A program made the position numbers and the translations under genes. Positions 27,113 through 35,939 of a DNA stretch of 64,000 nucleotides are shown piece after piece. The stretch is from Amphritea atlantica (GTDB lineage: Bacteria > Pseudomonadota > Gammaproteobacteria > Pseudomonadales > Balneatricaceae), in the NCBI GenBank assembly GCA_024397875.1, contig CP073344.1, positions 983,001 to 1,047,000 of the forward strand, in the 5' to 3' direction. The notes beneath the pieces were generated by a model, which had not been told where the DNA came from, did not search any database, and was given only the letters and a program-made list of their open reading frames with translations. Position 1 is the first letter of the stretch, and the number at the start of each line of letters is the position of its first letter.

Positions 27113-28159
27113 ATGAGTAAGCGCAGACGTATTCTGAAGGCATCTACTATCACAATGGCGCATGGGGCTGGTGGTAAAGCGATGCGAGATCTGATCGAAG
27201 ATGTCTTTGTTGGCACCTTTGATAATGAGGATCTGAATAAGCTTGAGGATCAGGCCCGCTTTGATCTGTCAGCGCTACAGGCACTGGGCGGGCAGCTCGC
27301 CTTTACCACGGATTCCTATGTGGTGGATCCTGTTGAATTTCCCGGTGGCGATATCGGTACGCTGGCGATAAACGGCACAGTGAATGATCTTGCCGTTTCT
27401 GGGGCCATCCCTAAATACCTGTCCTGCGGCATGATTCTGGAAGAAGGGCTTGAGGTTGACCTGTTAAGGCGCATCGTGCGTTCAATGCGCAAAGCGGCAG
27501 ATGAAGCCGGCGTTTTGATTGTTACCGGGGACACCAAAGTGGTTCCGCGGGGTAAAGGCGATAAGATCTTTATTAATACCACCGGGATTGGCGTGATTCC
27601 TGAAGGTATCAAGATATCAGCAGCAAACTGCAAACCGGGCGATAAGATTATTGTCAATGGGTTTGTGGGTGATCATGGCGCTGCCATTCTGAATGCCCGC
27701 GGTGATCTGGCGTTAGAGGTTGAACTGAAGACCGATTGTCAGCCTCTGCATGAATTGGTTCAGGCGATGTTGGTCGTATGCCCGGAGTTGCATGCCATGC
27801 GCGATGCATCCCGCGGGGGGGTGGCGACTGTACTGAATGAATTTGCAGAAGCCTCTGAAGTTGCTATCCGTCTTGAAGAAGCGAGTATCCCTGTGCGTAA
27901 CGAAGTGCGTGGTGTGTGTGAGATTCTTGGCCTGGACGCTTTGTATTTCGCTAACGAGGGGAAGTTAGTCGCAGTGGTTCCCGGCGATCAAGCCGAGACT
28001 GTTTTACAGGTTATGTTGTCTCACCCGGCGGGACAGCATTCAGCCATTATCGGTGAAGTTATCGAAGGTTATGCCGGGCGGGTATTGGTTAAAACCGGCT
28101 TCGGTGGCGAAAGAATTATGGATATGCTGGTCGGCGAGCAGCTGCCACGTATCTGTTGA
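27113..28159 (+). CDS. hypE: hydrogenase maturation protein HypE
   Basis: A 348-residue PurM-like protein that dehydrates the thiocarboxamide on its C-terminal Cys to thiocyanate, the donor of CN ligands. The C-terminus PRIC carries this Cys. The N-terminal MAHGAGGKAMRDLIED and DSYVVDPVEFPGGDIG and the ATP-binding SRGGVATVLNEFA are conserved. It starts 15 bp after hypD. A hairpin without a U-tract follows the stop codon. Confidence 0.96.
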   Translation: MSKRRRILKASTITMAHGAGGKAMRDLIEDVFVGTFDNEDLNKLEDQARFDLSALQALGGQLAFTTDSYVVDPVEFPGGDIGTLAINGTVNDLAVSGAIPKYLSCGMILEEGLEVDLLRRIVRSMRKAADEAGVLIVTGDTKVVPRGKGDKIFINTTGIGVIPEGIKISAANCKPGDKIIVNGFVGDHGAAILNARGDLALEVELKTDCQPLHELVQAMLVVCPELHAMRDASRGGVATVLNEFAEASEVAIRLEEASIPVRNEVRGVCEILGLDALYFANEGKLVAVVPGDQAETVLQVMLSHPAGQHSAIIGEVIEGYAGRVLVKTGFGGERIMDMLVGEQLPRIC

Positions 28160-28163
28160 AAAT

Positions 28164-28195
28164 TTATCAGCATCATCTGTTCAGATGGTTGATAA
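28164..28195 (+). other. stem-loop after hypE
   Basis: TTATCA-gc-ATCATCTG pairs with CAGATGGT-TGATAA. No U-tract follows, so it may protect the 3' end of the hyp mRNA or slow transcription. Confidence 0.45.
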
Positions 28196-28308
28196 CTGTC
28201 TGATCGCTAAAATCAGGTGGATTGTATAGAGCCTGAAACAACCACTTTTTTGCTGATCAGCGCCCCGGACAGATTCTGAAGGGTGACTATGGTTGCTTCC
28301 AGTACCTG

Positions 28309-28351
28309 AACCGGTTATAAAAGCCGGTTATTTATAACAGTCCTCGGACTG
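28309..28351 (+). other. two adjacent hairpins in the folD leader
   Basis: AACCGG (28309-28314) pairs with CCGGTT (28324-28329), and CAGTCC (28338-28343) pairs with GGACTG (28346-28351). They lie 33-75 bp before folD. No U-tract follows and I do not recognise a riboswitch class. Confidence 0.35.
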
Positions 28352-28383
28352 CGATTTTATATTTCCATTTTTAAAAGGTTTAA

Positions 28384-29223
28384 ATGATGTCTGCATTAGT
28401 TCTTGACGGGAAAGCGTTAGCCGAAAGCCGTGAGCAACAACTCCATGCTGCCGTGGAAGCATTGTTGACCGATGGCGGCAGAAAACCCGCTCTGGCAACT
28501 ATCCTGGTGGGAAGCGATCCCGCTTCAGCTACTTATGTGCAGATGAAAGTAAACGCCTGTGGTCGTGTCGGTATGGAGTCTGTCAGAGTCGATCTGCCGC
28601 AATCCACGACGACAGAAGAGCTGCTGGAGGTGATCGGGCAGTTGAATGATGACCCGGATGTGTGCGGTATTTTGTTGCAGCACCCGGTACCGCCGCAAAT
28701 CGATGAACGTGCCTGTTTCGATGCGATCGCGATCGACAAAGATGTTGATGGGGTGACCACCCAGGGATATGGCCTGATGGCGATGGGCGAGGATGCCTAT
28801 GGCTCCGCGACGCCTGCCGGCATTATGACGCTGCTCCGCTATTATGATATTCCGCTGGAAGGCAAACATGCGGTGGTCGTCGGTCGTAGTCCGATTCTGG
28901 GTAAACCGATGGCGGCGATGCTGCTGAATGCCAATGCCACCGTTACCGTCTGTCATTCCCGTACCACCGATCTGGCCGATCAGGTTGCCCGGGCCGATAT
29001 TCTGGTCGGGGCGGTAGGCCAGCCCGAGTTGATTAAAGCAGAGTGGATTAAGGACGGCGCCGTGGTGGTTGATGCCGGATATCATCCCGGCGGCATCGGT
29101 GATATCGAAAAAACCGGATTGGCCGAGCGGGTCGCGGCGCTGACACCGGTTCCGGGCGGCGTGGGTCCGATGACCATCAATGCACTGATCAGCCAGACCG
29201 TCGAGTCAGCTCAGAAGCGTTGA
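28384..29223 (+). CDS. folD: methylenetetrahydrofolate dehydrogenase / methenyltetrahydrofolate cyclohydrolase (FolD family)
   Basis: A 279-residue bifunctional folate enzyme that interconverts 5,10-methylene- and 10-formyl-tetrahydrofolate in the cytoplasm. The catalytic YVQMKVNAC (Tyr and Lys), [18 protein letters not shown] and GRSPILGKP (NADP loop) are seen, and the C-terminal [15 protein letters not shown] is conserved. Some family positions differ ([10 protein letters not shown] in place of VIDVGINR), so it is a divergent FolD. It may start at 28384 or at the second ATG, 28387. It lies 224 bp after hypE in the same direction and might supply formyl-folate for a CO ligand route; that is inference. 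Confidence 0.88.
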   Translation: MMSALVLDGKALAESREQQLHAAVEALLTDGGRKPALATILVGSDPASATYVQMKVNACGRVGMESVRVDLPQSTTTEELLEVIGQLNDDPDVCGILLQHPVPPQIDERACFDAIAIDKDVDGVTTQGYGLMAMGEDAYGSATPAGIMTLLRYYDIPLEGKHAVVVGRSPILGKPMAAMLLNANATVTVCHSRTTDLADQVARADILVGAVGQPELIKAEWIKDGAVVVDAGYHPGGIGDIEKTGLAERVAALTPVPGGVGPMTINALISQTVESAQKR

Positions 29224-29356
29224 CCTTAATTCCGTTTATTTTATCGGGGGAGGGCCGGTCGTGATCAGGCAGCCCCTGCTATTCATATAGCCATTATTCA
29301 CAGCAAGCATCCGCTATTCAGGTCGCTTTCCCCGCCTGGCTTGTCTGATTGAGTTG

Positions 29357-31147
29357 CTAATCTGTTTTCGGACATTGGCGGAACACACGTTTGCTACAGG
29401 TCTGACAACTGTTGTCATCGAGTCGAGGTCTCAGTGAGCTAAGCGCGCTATCGACCGTGGCGTAAAAGTTTTCATCCCCTAGTTTTTTCAGATAGCCATT
29501 CGCTTCAAGTTCATCCCGAACCGTATTTTTCAGGTTGCAGAAGCTCAGTTGCCCGCCTGCTGTGTTCAGTCGTTTGGCCTCATGCAGCAGCATCTCTGCA
29601 CCCGTGACATCGATAAAATTGATGCCGGCGCAATTAATCAGGATCTGGTTGTTGCGACCGTCGTTTGTTTTTACCGCCTGTAAGGTCTTTTGGATATGGT
29701 CAGCTGCACCGAAAAAAATTGAACCATCGATACGCAGGATTTTTAACTGGTGGCATTCATCGAGTTGAAAACGGGAGATACTTCTCAGATCGGTGCCGTA
29801 CTCAAGCGACTTTGGCGCGACTTCCATAATCACCGGGGTTGATGTGCGCTTCAGGTAGATAATGAGTGACACTAACACACCGAGGTAGATCGCAAACTCC
29901 AGTTCGATCAGCAGGGTTGAGGCGAAAGTTACCAGTAACACCGATGCCTCCTGTTTATTGCTGAGTAAAATCTGCTGTATATGATGTTTATCAATCAGGT
30001 TCCAGGCGATGAGCAAAATGCCTCCCCCCATCGCTGGCAGAGGCAGGTAGGCGGTGATCTGTGGGGCAAATAACACGATCAGCACCAGCATCAATGCGGT
30101 AAATATTGCCGCCAGTGGGGTTTTTGCACCGGACTCATAGTTAACGCCGGTGCGGGTGAATGAGCCTGATCCGGCGAAACAGGAAAAAAATCCACCCAAC
30201 AGATTCGCCAGCCCCTGGCCGATAAACTCCTGGTTGCCATCAATACGCTGTCCTGAACGAATGGCGATTGCCCGGGAAATCGATACCGCCTCGACCAGGC
30301 CCAATATTGCTAAGGTGATCGCCCCCGAGAGCAGTGCGCCGAGGTTTTGTGCCGAGAAGTCCGGCAGTGCGAATTGCGGCAGTTTACCCGGCAGGGCTCC
30401 TACCATCGGAACATTATGAGCCGTTCCCTGAAGCAGCCAGCAAGCCAGGCTACCCGCCAGCATACCGATCAACATCGCGGGTAAGCGTTTATGCATTTTT
30501 TTAATGAGCAGTGTTGAAACGATGGTGGTGAGTGCAATGGCCAGGGAGTAGGTATTGGTGTTATCCAGCTGGCTCCAGAGTGTTTGCCAGGTTTCCAGAA
30601 AGGATGACCCGGCTGCAACGTTGATGCCCAGCACATATTTAACCTGACTGGTGGCAATGACAATGGCCGCGCCCGCGGTAAAGCCAATCACTACGGTGTG
30701 GGATATAAAGTTAACCAGCGCGCCCATACGCGCAATGCCCAGCCCCAGTTGGATCAGGCCGGTTAACACCGTAAGGGCCAGAACGGCAGGAATAAATTCA
30801 GCACTGTCGGGCGGGACGACACTACTGACAATGCTCAGCACAACAATCGATATCGCAGCCGCGGGGCCTGAAATCAGGTGATGCGATGAGCCGAAGAGTC
30901 CGGCAATAATGGGAATGATAATCGCGGAGTATAAGCCATATTCAGGCGGTAAGCCCGCTATCAGCGCATACGCCACTCCCTGCGGCAGGACAATAACAGC
31001 CCCCGTGAGCGCTGCGAGAAAGTCGTCCCAGAGCGTGTGTCGGGTAATCTGTCGGCCCCAAACCAAAAATGGCAGGCAGCGATACATGAACATTACTCTT
31101 CGCTGGGATGCTGACTGGGAAGGGAGGGGATTCAAACGCTTGTCCAC
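29357..31147 (-). CDS. SulP-family anion transporter with STAS domain
   Basis: A 596-residue inner-membrane permease of the SLC26/SulP family. Many hydrophobic segments occupy residues 25-420, with the signature PPEYGLYSAIIIPIIAGLFGSS. GQGLANLLGGFFSCFAGSGSFTRTGVNYESGAKTP is split over the conserved region. A STAS domain (about 450-560: ILRIDGSIFFGAADH ... INCAGINFIDVTGAEML) follows, with a Cys-rich tail (CQTCSKRVFRQC). The substrate (sulfate, bicarbonate or another anion) cannot be told. The start is uncertain: GTG at 31147, or ATG at 31093 with a GAAGAG-type ribosome site. It is convergent with folD. Confidence 0.88.
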   Translation of the reverse strand: MDKRLNPLPSQSASQRRVMFMYRCLPFLVWGRQITRHTLWDDFLAALTGAVIVLPQGVAYALIAGLPPEYGLYSAIIIPIIAGLFGSSHHLISGPAAAISIVVLSIVSSVVPPDSAEFIPAVLALTVLTGLIQLGLGIARMGALVNFISHTVVIGFTAGAAIVIATSQVKYVLGINVAAGSSFLETWQTLWSQLDNTNTYSLAIALTTIVSTLLIKKMHKRLPAMLIGMLAGSLACWLLQGTAHNVPMVGALPGKLPQFALPDFSAQNLGALLSGAITLAILGLVEAVSISRAIAIRSGQRIDGNQEFIGQGLANLLGGFFSCFAGSGSFTRTGVNYESGAKTPLAAIFTALMLVLIVLFAPQITAYLPLPAMGGGILLIAWNLIDKHHIQQILLSNKQEASVLLVTFASTLLIELEFAIYLGVLVSLIIYLKRTSTPVIMEVAPKSLEYGTDLRSISRFQLDECHQLKILRIDGSIFFGAADHIQKTLQAVKTNDGRNNQILINCAGINFIDVTGAEMLLHEAKRLNTAGGQLSFCNLKNTVRDELEANGYLKKLGDENFYATVDSALSSLRPRLDDNSCQTCSKRVFRQCPKTD

Positions 31148-31185
31148 GATGTATAACCTACTTATAACAACTTAAAGAATGGCTC

Positions 31186-31211
31186 AGAGTGCTTCTGAAG
31201 AGTGCTTCTGA
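31186..31211. repeat. 13-bp tandem duplication
   Basis: AGAGTGCTTCTGA occurs twice in direct tandem between the SulP gene and the LysR gene. Confidence 0.7.
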
Positions 31212-31304
31212 CAGATATGGCTTAATATGTTATAAGCTTATGCTTGTCATGAGAAACGAAATATACTGGACAGTACGGCCAAAAAAAGTGGATGTTAACG
31301 ATCG

Positions 31305-32147
31305 ATGTTTAATATAGATACGGTGTTACTACAGACGTTTATTGAGATCAGCGAAACCCGGAATTTTGGTAAAGCGGCTGAAAACCTGTGTGTCTCATCT
31401 TCAACCGTCAGTGCACGTATCCGTCAGCTTGAAGCGTTGCTGGGGTTGTCTGTCTTTATCCGCCGGCATCATGAGATCAGTCTGACGCCCGCAGGCGAGC
31501 GCATGGAGCGTCATGCACGTTTTATTCTGGATGCCTGGGAGCGCGCCTATGAGGATACCGCGCTCAGTGAGCGCCATAACCGGCGCCTGGTTATCGCCGG
31601 TGTGGCAAGTTTGTGGGATCTTTTTTTACAGGAATGGCTGAACAGTCTTTACCGGTCAATGCCGAAACTGGGGTTGCGGGCGGAAGAAAGTACACCTTTG
31701 CGGGTGGTTGAGAAGATTGAGCAGGGCATGATTGATATCGGCTTTATGTATGAGCAACCGAGTATTCAGGGGGTTGCTGTTCAGGAGGTGGCCACTATCC
31801 CGATGATCCTGGTGTCAGATCAGCCTGATATTACAGCTAAAAAAGCCGTGTCAGAGGGTTATATCCGTGTCGAGTGGGGGGCCACGTTTGGCGCGCTGCA
31901 TGAAGCCCATTTTCCTCAGCGTCCATTGGCTCCGGTGAGGGTTAACAGTGGCCGGATTGCGCTTGATCTTCTGTTGAGTTGTGGCGGCGCTGCATATCTG
32001 GCCGAATCCACAGTTCAGCCCCTGATCAGTGAAGGCCGGTTATACCGGGTAGCCGATGCTCCGGTCATTGAGATGCGCGCCTATGCTGCCTATAGCCTGC
32101 ATGGTGAACACCGGAAACTCATTGCTGAGTTGCTTGCCCGGTTTTGA
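31305..32147 (+). CDS. LysR-family transcriptional regulator, HdfR-like
   Basis: A 280-residue regulator. The helix-turn-helix spans residues 5-65 (LLQTFIEISETRNFGKAAE...SSSTVSARIRQLEALLGL), followed by a substrate-binding domain with VIAGVASLWDLFLQEWLNSLY. The segment RLVIAGVASLWD and the later IRVEWGATF resemble HdfR of enteric bacteria, which represses flagellar genes. It is divergent from the SulP gene with a 157-bp gap, so it may control that gene, or act elsewhere. The effector is unknown. Confidence 0.85.
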   Translation: MFNIDTVLLQTFIEISETRNFGKAAENLCVSSSTVSARIRQLEALLGLSVFIRRHHEISLTPAGERMERHARFILDAWERAYEDTALSERHNRRLVIAGVASLWDLFLQEWLNSLYRSMPKLGLRAEESTPLRVVEKIEQGMIDIGFMYEQPSIQGVAVQEVATIPMILVSDQPDITAKKAVSEGYIRVEWGATFGALHEAHFPQRPLAPVRVNSGRIALDLLLSCGGAAYLAESTVQPLISEGRLYRVADAPVIEMRAYAAYSLHGEHRKLIAELLARF

Positions 32148-32439
32148 ACGATAAGGTCATAAAATTGGAGTGGTGTGATGGTCACTGCTTTCTATGACTG
32201 AAATTTATGAGCAATGACATCTGCCCTCTGCCCTATGATCGGTGTCTGTGTCGCCAGAAATCCTGATGTTGTCAGGGAAATGGGGGGAGGGACTGAGCTA
32301 CGTTCCTGCCTCAGCAAAAAGTTTGTTTAGAATCTTCCAGACAAGTGTAATTCCCGGAATAACTATAATGTTATATCTGATACACTCGGGCAGTTAGCGA
32401 TACAGCCAAACTGCACTTTTAGGCGCTCTGATTATTATC

Positions 32440-34335
32440 ATGAAAATTCCAGGTTTTGGTATTATCAATAGCCGCCCGATGATGGGCAGAAGAGGTCGTG
32501 CAGATATCGGTTATGCACTGAGCGCTCGCCTCTTTATGCTGCTGATTTCGTTGTTGATCAGTAGCTTTTGTCATGCTCAGCCGCTGATTAATCTGTCATC
32601 GAATATGGCGGGTGTCGGCACCGAACTGAGCGTCCGCTACCTGGAAGATACTGACCACGTCTATACCCTGGAGCAGGTACGTAGCGAGCCACTTGCGTCA
32701 CGCTTTTTACCGCTACCGGATGGTAAGAGTAACTTTGGTATCAGTCATTCTGATTTCTGGTTGCGTATCGATCTGAAAAACAGTGGTGATCAATCATTAT
32801 CATGGTTGCTGGAAGTGGCTCATCCGCTCTGGGATCACGTGACTTTCTATACGGATGGCGGGGCGGTTCAGACCGGTGGAGATCATCTCCCGTTGGCCGA
32901 TCGTGCGATTGCCGCTGAGAGTAATCTTTATCCTGTGAATACGCCGCCAGGCACTGTGCAGAGGGTATGGGTGCAGCTGTCCTATGATCTGCCGGGGAGG
33001 GCCGAGACACAGCTGTTGCTGTGGACGCCGGAGGTCTTCTCTCAGCACTACGCCAATATCTATTTTATCATCGGAACCTTCATCGGCATTGGCTTGCTGC
33101 TGGTGCTCTATAATTTGCTGATCGGATATTCAACGGGCCTGCCTGAATATATCTGGTATACCTCATACATTATGGCAGCGATGATGGCGCTGCTTAGCAA
33201 CACGGGTCTTGGTTATCGCTATCTGTGGCAGGGAAGTCCGTGGTTTGTCGATTTTGCCCCGGTTATCTTTTCACTGCTGACGCTGGTGCTGGCGACCCAG
33301 TTTACACGCAGTTTCCTGAGTACACGAGAATCGCTGGTCGTCGACCGGCTGCTGCAAGCACTCTTTGTGTTAGGCGGACTGGCTTTGCTCAGCTATCTGT
33401 TGGGCTGGCGAGATTATTCATTAAAGCTCACGCTGTTGTACGCGCTGCTGACGGTTTTATTTCCAGTGATCGGGGTGTGGAAATACAAAAAGGGCAGGAG
33501 TGATGCACGGTTTTATGTGCTTGGCTGGAGTGTCTGGAGTCTGGCTATTTTTATCGCGGTGACACGTAATGTTGGTCTCATCCCGTTCGATTTTATGACC
33601 CGCTTTTCACCCCCACTGGGCTTCTGTCTCGAAGGTGTGCTTCTCTCTTTAGCGCTGGCCGATCGCATTAACTATCTTACGCAGCAAAAAGAGGCTGTGG
33701 AACAGAAGCATATCAGGCATTTGGAGCAGGAGCAGGAGATGCTTGAACGGGTGGTATCGGAACGTACCACTGCACTCGAGCAGGCGATGAAACGCGCCGA
33801 GTTGCTGGCGCAGACCGATTCGCTGACGGGGGTATTAAACCGGCGGGCGTTCTTTGAAAATGGCGAGAAAGAGCTCGAGAGAGCCAGACGTTATCAAACC
33901 CCGCTGGCCGTGGTGATGATTGATCTTGATCTGTTTAAACAGATCAATGACAGCTACGGCCATGCGACAGGCGATACTGTACTGATTGCTGCCATCAATT
34001 CATTACAGTCGATGACGCGGACCGTTGATACGTTCGGGCGTATCGGCGGAGAGGAGTTTGCCGCTCTGATGCCTCAGACCAGTTTGCAGGAGGCGACCGA
34101 TCTGGCCGAACGCCTGAGACTAGCGCTGCAGGAACTGGATATCAGTGTGGGTGAGTTAACGGTCAAAGTCACCGCCAGTTTTGGTGTGACGGCGGTCGAT
34201 GTGTCGAGCGAGTCGCTGGTGGAAGCGATGGGACGCGTCGATGCTGCGCTTTACCGTGCCAAATCCCGTGGCCGCAACTGTGTCGAACAAGCTGAACTTC
34301 CTGATCTTTTATTAAATCCTGATGTCAGCTCCTGA
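32440..34335 (+). CDS. membrane diguanylate cyclase with 7TMR-DISM sensor
   Basis: A 631-residue signalling protein. A hydrophobic signal-like segment (about residues 25-46, ending SSFCHAQ) precedes a periplasmic 7TMR-DISM extracellular domain (50-185), seven membrane helices (205-405), a coiled coil (about 410-455) and a GGDEF domain (470-620). The active-site motif is GGEEF and an RTVD inhibitory I-site lies five residues before it, so the domain should make cyclic di-GMP and be inhibited by it. Ligands of such DISM domains are often carbohydrates or small polar molecules. The 292-bp gap upstream (32148-32439) holds only a -10 like TATAAT at 32364. Confidence 0.92.
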   Translation: MKIPGFGIINSRPMMGRRGRADIGYALSARLFMLLISLLISSFCHAQPLINLSSNMAGVGTELSVRYLEDTDHVYTLEQVRSEPLASRFLPLPDGKSNFGISHSDFWLRIDLKNSGDQSLSWLLEVAHPLWDHVTFYTDGGAVQTGGDHLPLADRAIAAESNLYPVNTPPGTVQRVWVQLSYDLPGRAETQLLLWTPEVFSQHYANIYFIIGTFIGIGLLLVLYNLLIGYSTGLPEYIWYTSYIMAAMMALLSNTGLGYRYLWQGSPWFVDFAPVIFSLLTLVLATQFTRSFLSTRESLVVDRLLQALFVLGGLALLSYLLGWRDYSLKLTLLYALLTVLFPVIGVWKYKKGRSDARFYVLGWSVWSLAIFIAVTRNVGLIPFDFMTRFSPPLGFCLEGVLLSLALADRINYLTQQKEAVEQKHIRHLEQEQEMLERVVSERTTALEQAMKRAELLAQTDSLTGVLNRRAFFENGEKELERARRYQTPLAVVMIDLDLFKQINDSYGHATGDTVLIAAINSLQSMTRTVDTFGRIGGEEFAALMPQTSLQEATDLAERLRLALQELDISVGELTVKVTASFGVTAVDVSSESLVEAMGRVDAALYRAKSRGRNCVEQAELPDLLLNPDVSS

Positions 34336-34340
34336 CTGGT

Positions 34341-34808
34341 TGAAGCTGCATCCTGCAGCGATAAAAGGTTGTATCGGCACATACTATCGCGCCTGGTACC
34401 CAGAGGGCATGCTAAAGGCGCTCCTACGAGAGCGGTTCTGTCATCGGTTTCATGGTGGTAATCGTAGGAGCTGCATCCTGCAGCGATAAAAGGTTGTATC
34501 GGCACAGAACATCACCGCTAGTACCCAGAGGGCATGCTAAAGGCGCTCCTACGAGAGCGGTTCTGTCATCGGTTTCATGGTGGGGTTCAATCGTAGGAGC
34601 TGCATCCTGCAGCGATAAAAGGTTGTATCGGCACGGAGTATCGCCGCTAGTACCCAGAGGGCATGCTAAAGGCGCTCCTACGAGAGTGGTTCTGCCATCG
34701 GTTTCATTGTGGTAATCGTAGGAGCTGCATCCTGCAGCGATAAAGGGTTGTATCGGCACGGAGTATCGCCGCCTGGTACCCAGAGGGCATGCTAAAGCGG
34801 CTCCTACA
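34341..34808. repeat. four tandem copies of a 125-bp composite REP unit
   Basis: Copies start at 34345, 34470, 34599 and 34724. Each has a short REP hairpin on the plus strand (GTAGGAGCTGCATCCTGCAG-CGAT) and, on the minus strand, a long hairpin (GTAGGAGC... around TTTAGCATGCCCTCTGGGTA ...GCGAT). Unit 4 is cut after the long hairpin. Unit 2 is 129 bp because of a GGGTTCAA insertion. Stem bases differ between copies but are partly compensated (GCGCC/GGCGC in unit 1, GCCGC/GCGGC in unit 4). Repetitive reading frames here, such as 34424-34828, are not genes. The array fills the convergent gap between the cyclase and ycjF. Confidence 0.9.
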
Positions 34809-34901
34809 GAATACAACAGACCCACCATCGAGAGGCACCCGATGAATGGCGCTTCACCTTATTCTCTCTGCGCTCTGTGGAGAGGCTTTGCCCTTAGCCT
34901 T

Positions 34902-35939
34902 TTATTCAAAGGCTGATTTGCGCGCTTTATTAAGCTTTTTCCCCAGTATCAGCAACAGCGACGAAACCAGTTTTTCCCGGTAGCCGGTTTTTGACGGGGC
35001 TGCGGGGATCGGTCTGCACAGGGCGGCGCACTGAATGCCGATGCGGGAGGTGGCGACACAGGCCCCGGCGCCCTGCAGTGCTTTGGCGCCGAGATTGAGC
35101 GCGGGGAAGTTTGACAGGTCGAGCATATCCAGCGCAGTTTGCGACAGGCCGGAGTATGCGGTGCTTTTGCCGACCCGATAGAGTACGCGCATCCGGTTGT
35201 TGAAATTGGGCCTGATGCCGTAAGTGTCTGAGATCTCTTTGATCATAATGGTTGTGCGCCAAACCGTGAGCAGCGCATCCAGAGAGGGCATGGGGCTTGC
35301 GGCGACCGCTAATCCAGTCTGAACACTGTGTTTTCGGATGATGTTCTCTACCCGGGTATCCAGTGGCTCGATGAAGAGTTTTTCCAGATGCATCAGCCTT
35401 TCAGCGTCATCCAGGTAATCCGGCATGATGCTGAGAGCCTTATCGAGTTGTTTCTCCTGCGGTGTGCCAGCATAAAAACTGACCAGGCTGTCTGTGAATG
35501 AAGTGACATTACCGCTGTTCTGTTGTTGCTGTAATTCAACGGCGCTCTTTTGAAACCCGGCGATTCTATCGATATCGTTGGCGCCTCTGAGCCACTGATA
35601 AAGACCCATACCCGAGATCAGCGCCAGCAGTGCAAGCACCGATGATACGACGATGCCAAATATCCAGTGAAGCTCTGACGCTGAGTTAATCATGGCGATC
35701 AGATCGTTTATCATGGTCAGGCAGAGCAGACCACCCAGTCCGGCAGCGGTCAGTTTCATCGCCCTTGAAAAGAACGGTTGTGGGTAGCGGTTCCAGTCTA
35801 TCGGATCGGTATTCCTGAGTTCGCTCTGGTTCTGTTCAGACTCTATTGATTGAGGGATCACGCCCTCTAAATCAGATTCGGATATTTTAAATGTCCGGGG
35901 GATGCGGGAGTCGCCATTCTGTTCGGAGTTTATCGACAT
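34902..35939 (-). CDS. ycjF: YcjF/DUF697-type membrane protein
   Basis: A 345-residue protein with two membrane helices (about residues 65-85 and 95-115: LGGLLCLTMINDLIAMINSA, WIFGIVVSSVLALLALISG). The C-terminal half (about 200-330) matches the TIGR01620/YcjF pattern, with VWRTTIMIKEISDTYGIRPNFNNRM. The start overlaps the stop of ycjX by 10 bp, so the two are translated together. In E. coli the pair is stress induced; the biochemical role is unknown. Confidence 0.85.
   Translation of the reverse strand: MSINSEQNGDSRIPRTFKISESDLEGVIPQSIESEQNQSELRNTDPIDWNRYPQPFFSRAMKLTAAGLGGLLCLTMINDLIAMINSASELHWIFGIVVSSVLALLALISGMGLYQWLRGANDIDRIAGFQKSAVELQQQQNSGNVTSFTDSLVSFYAGTPQEKQLDKALSIMPDYLDDAERLMHLEKLFIEPLDTRVENIIRKHSVQTGLAVAASPMPSLDALLTVWRTTIMIKEISDTYGIRPNFNNRMRVLYRVGKSTAYSGLSQTALDMLDLSNFPALNLGAKALQGAGACVATSRIGIQCAALCRPIPAAPSKTGYREKLVSSLLLILGKKLNKARKSAFE

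Noticed and set aside
34424..34828. 134-codon minus-strand frame with repeated peptide blocks (and a plus-strand frame at 34452-34715)
   Set aside because: The frames are translations of the REP array; the repeats, not a protein, explain the open reading.
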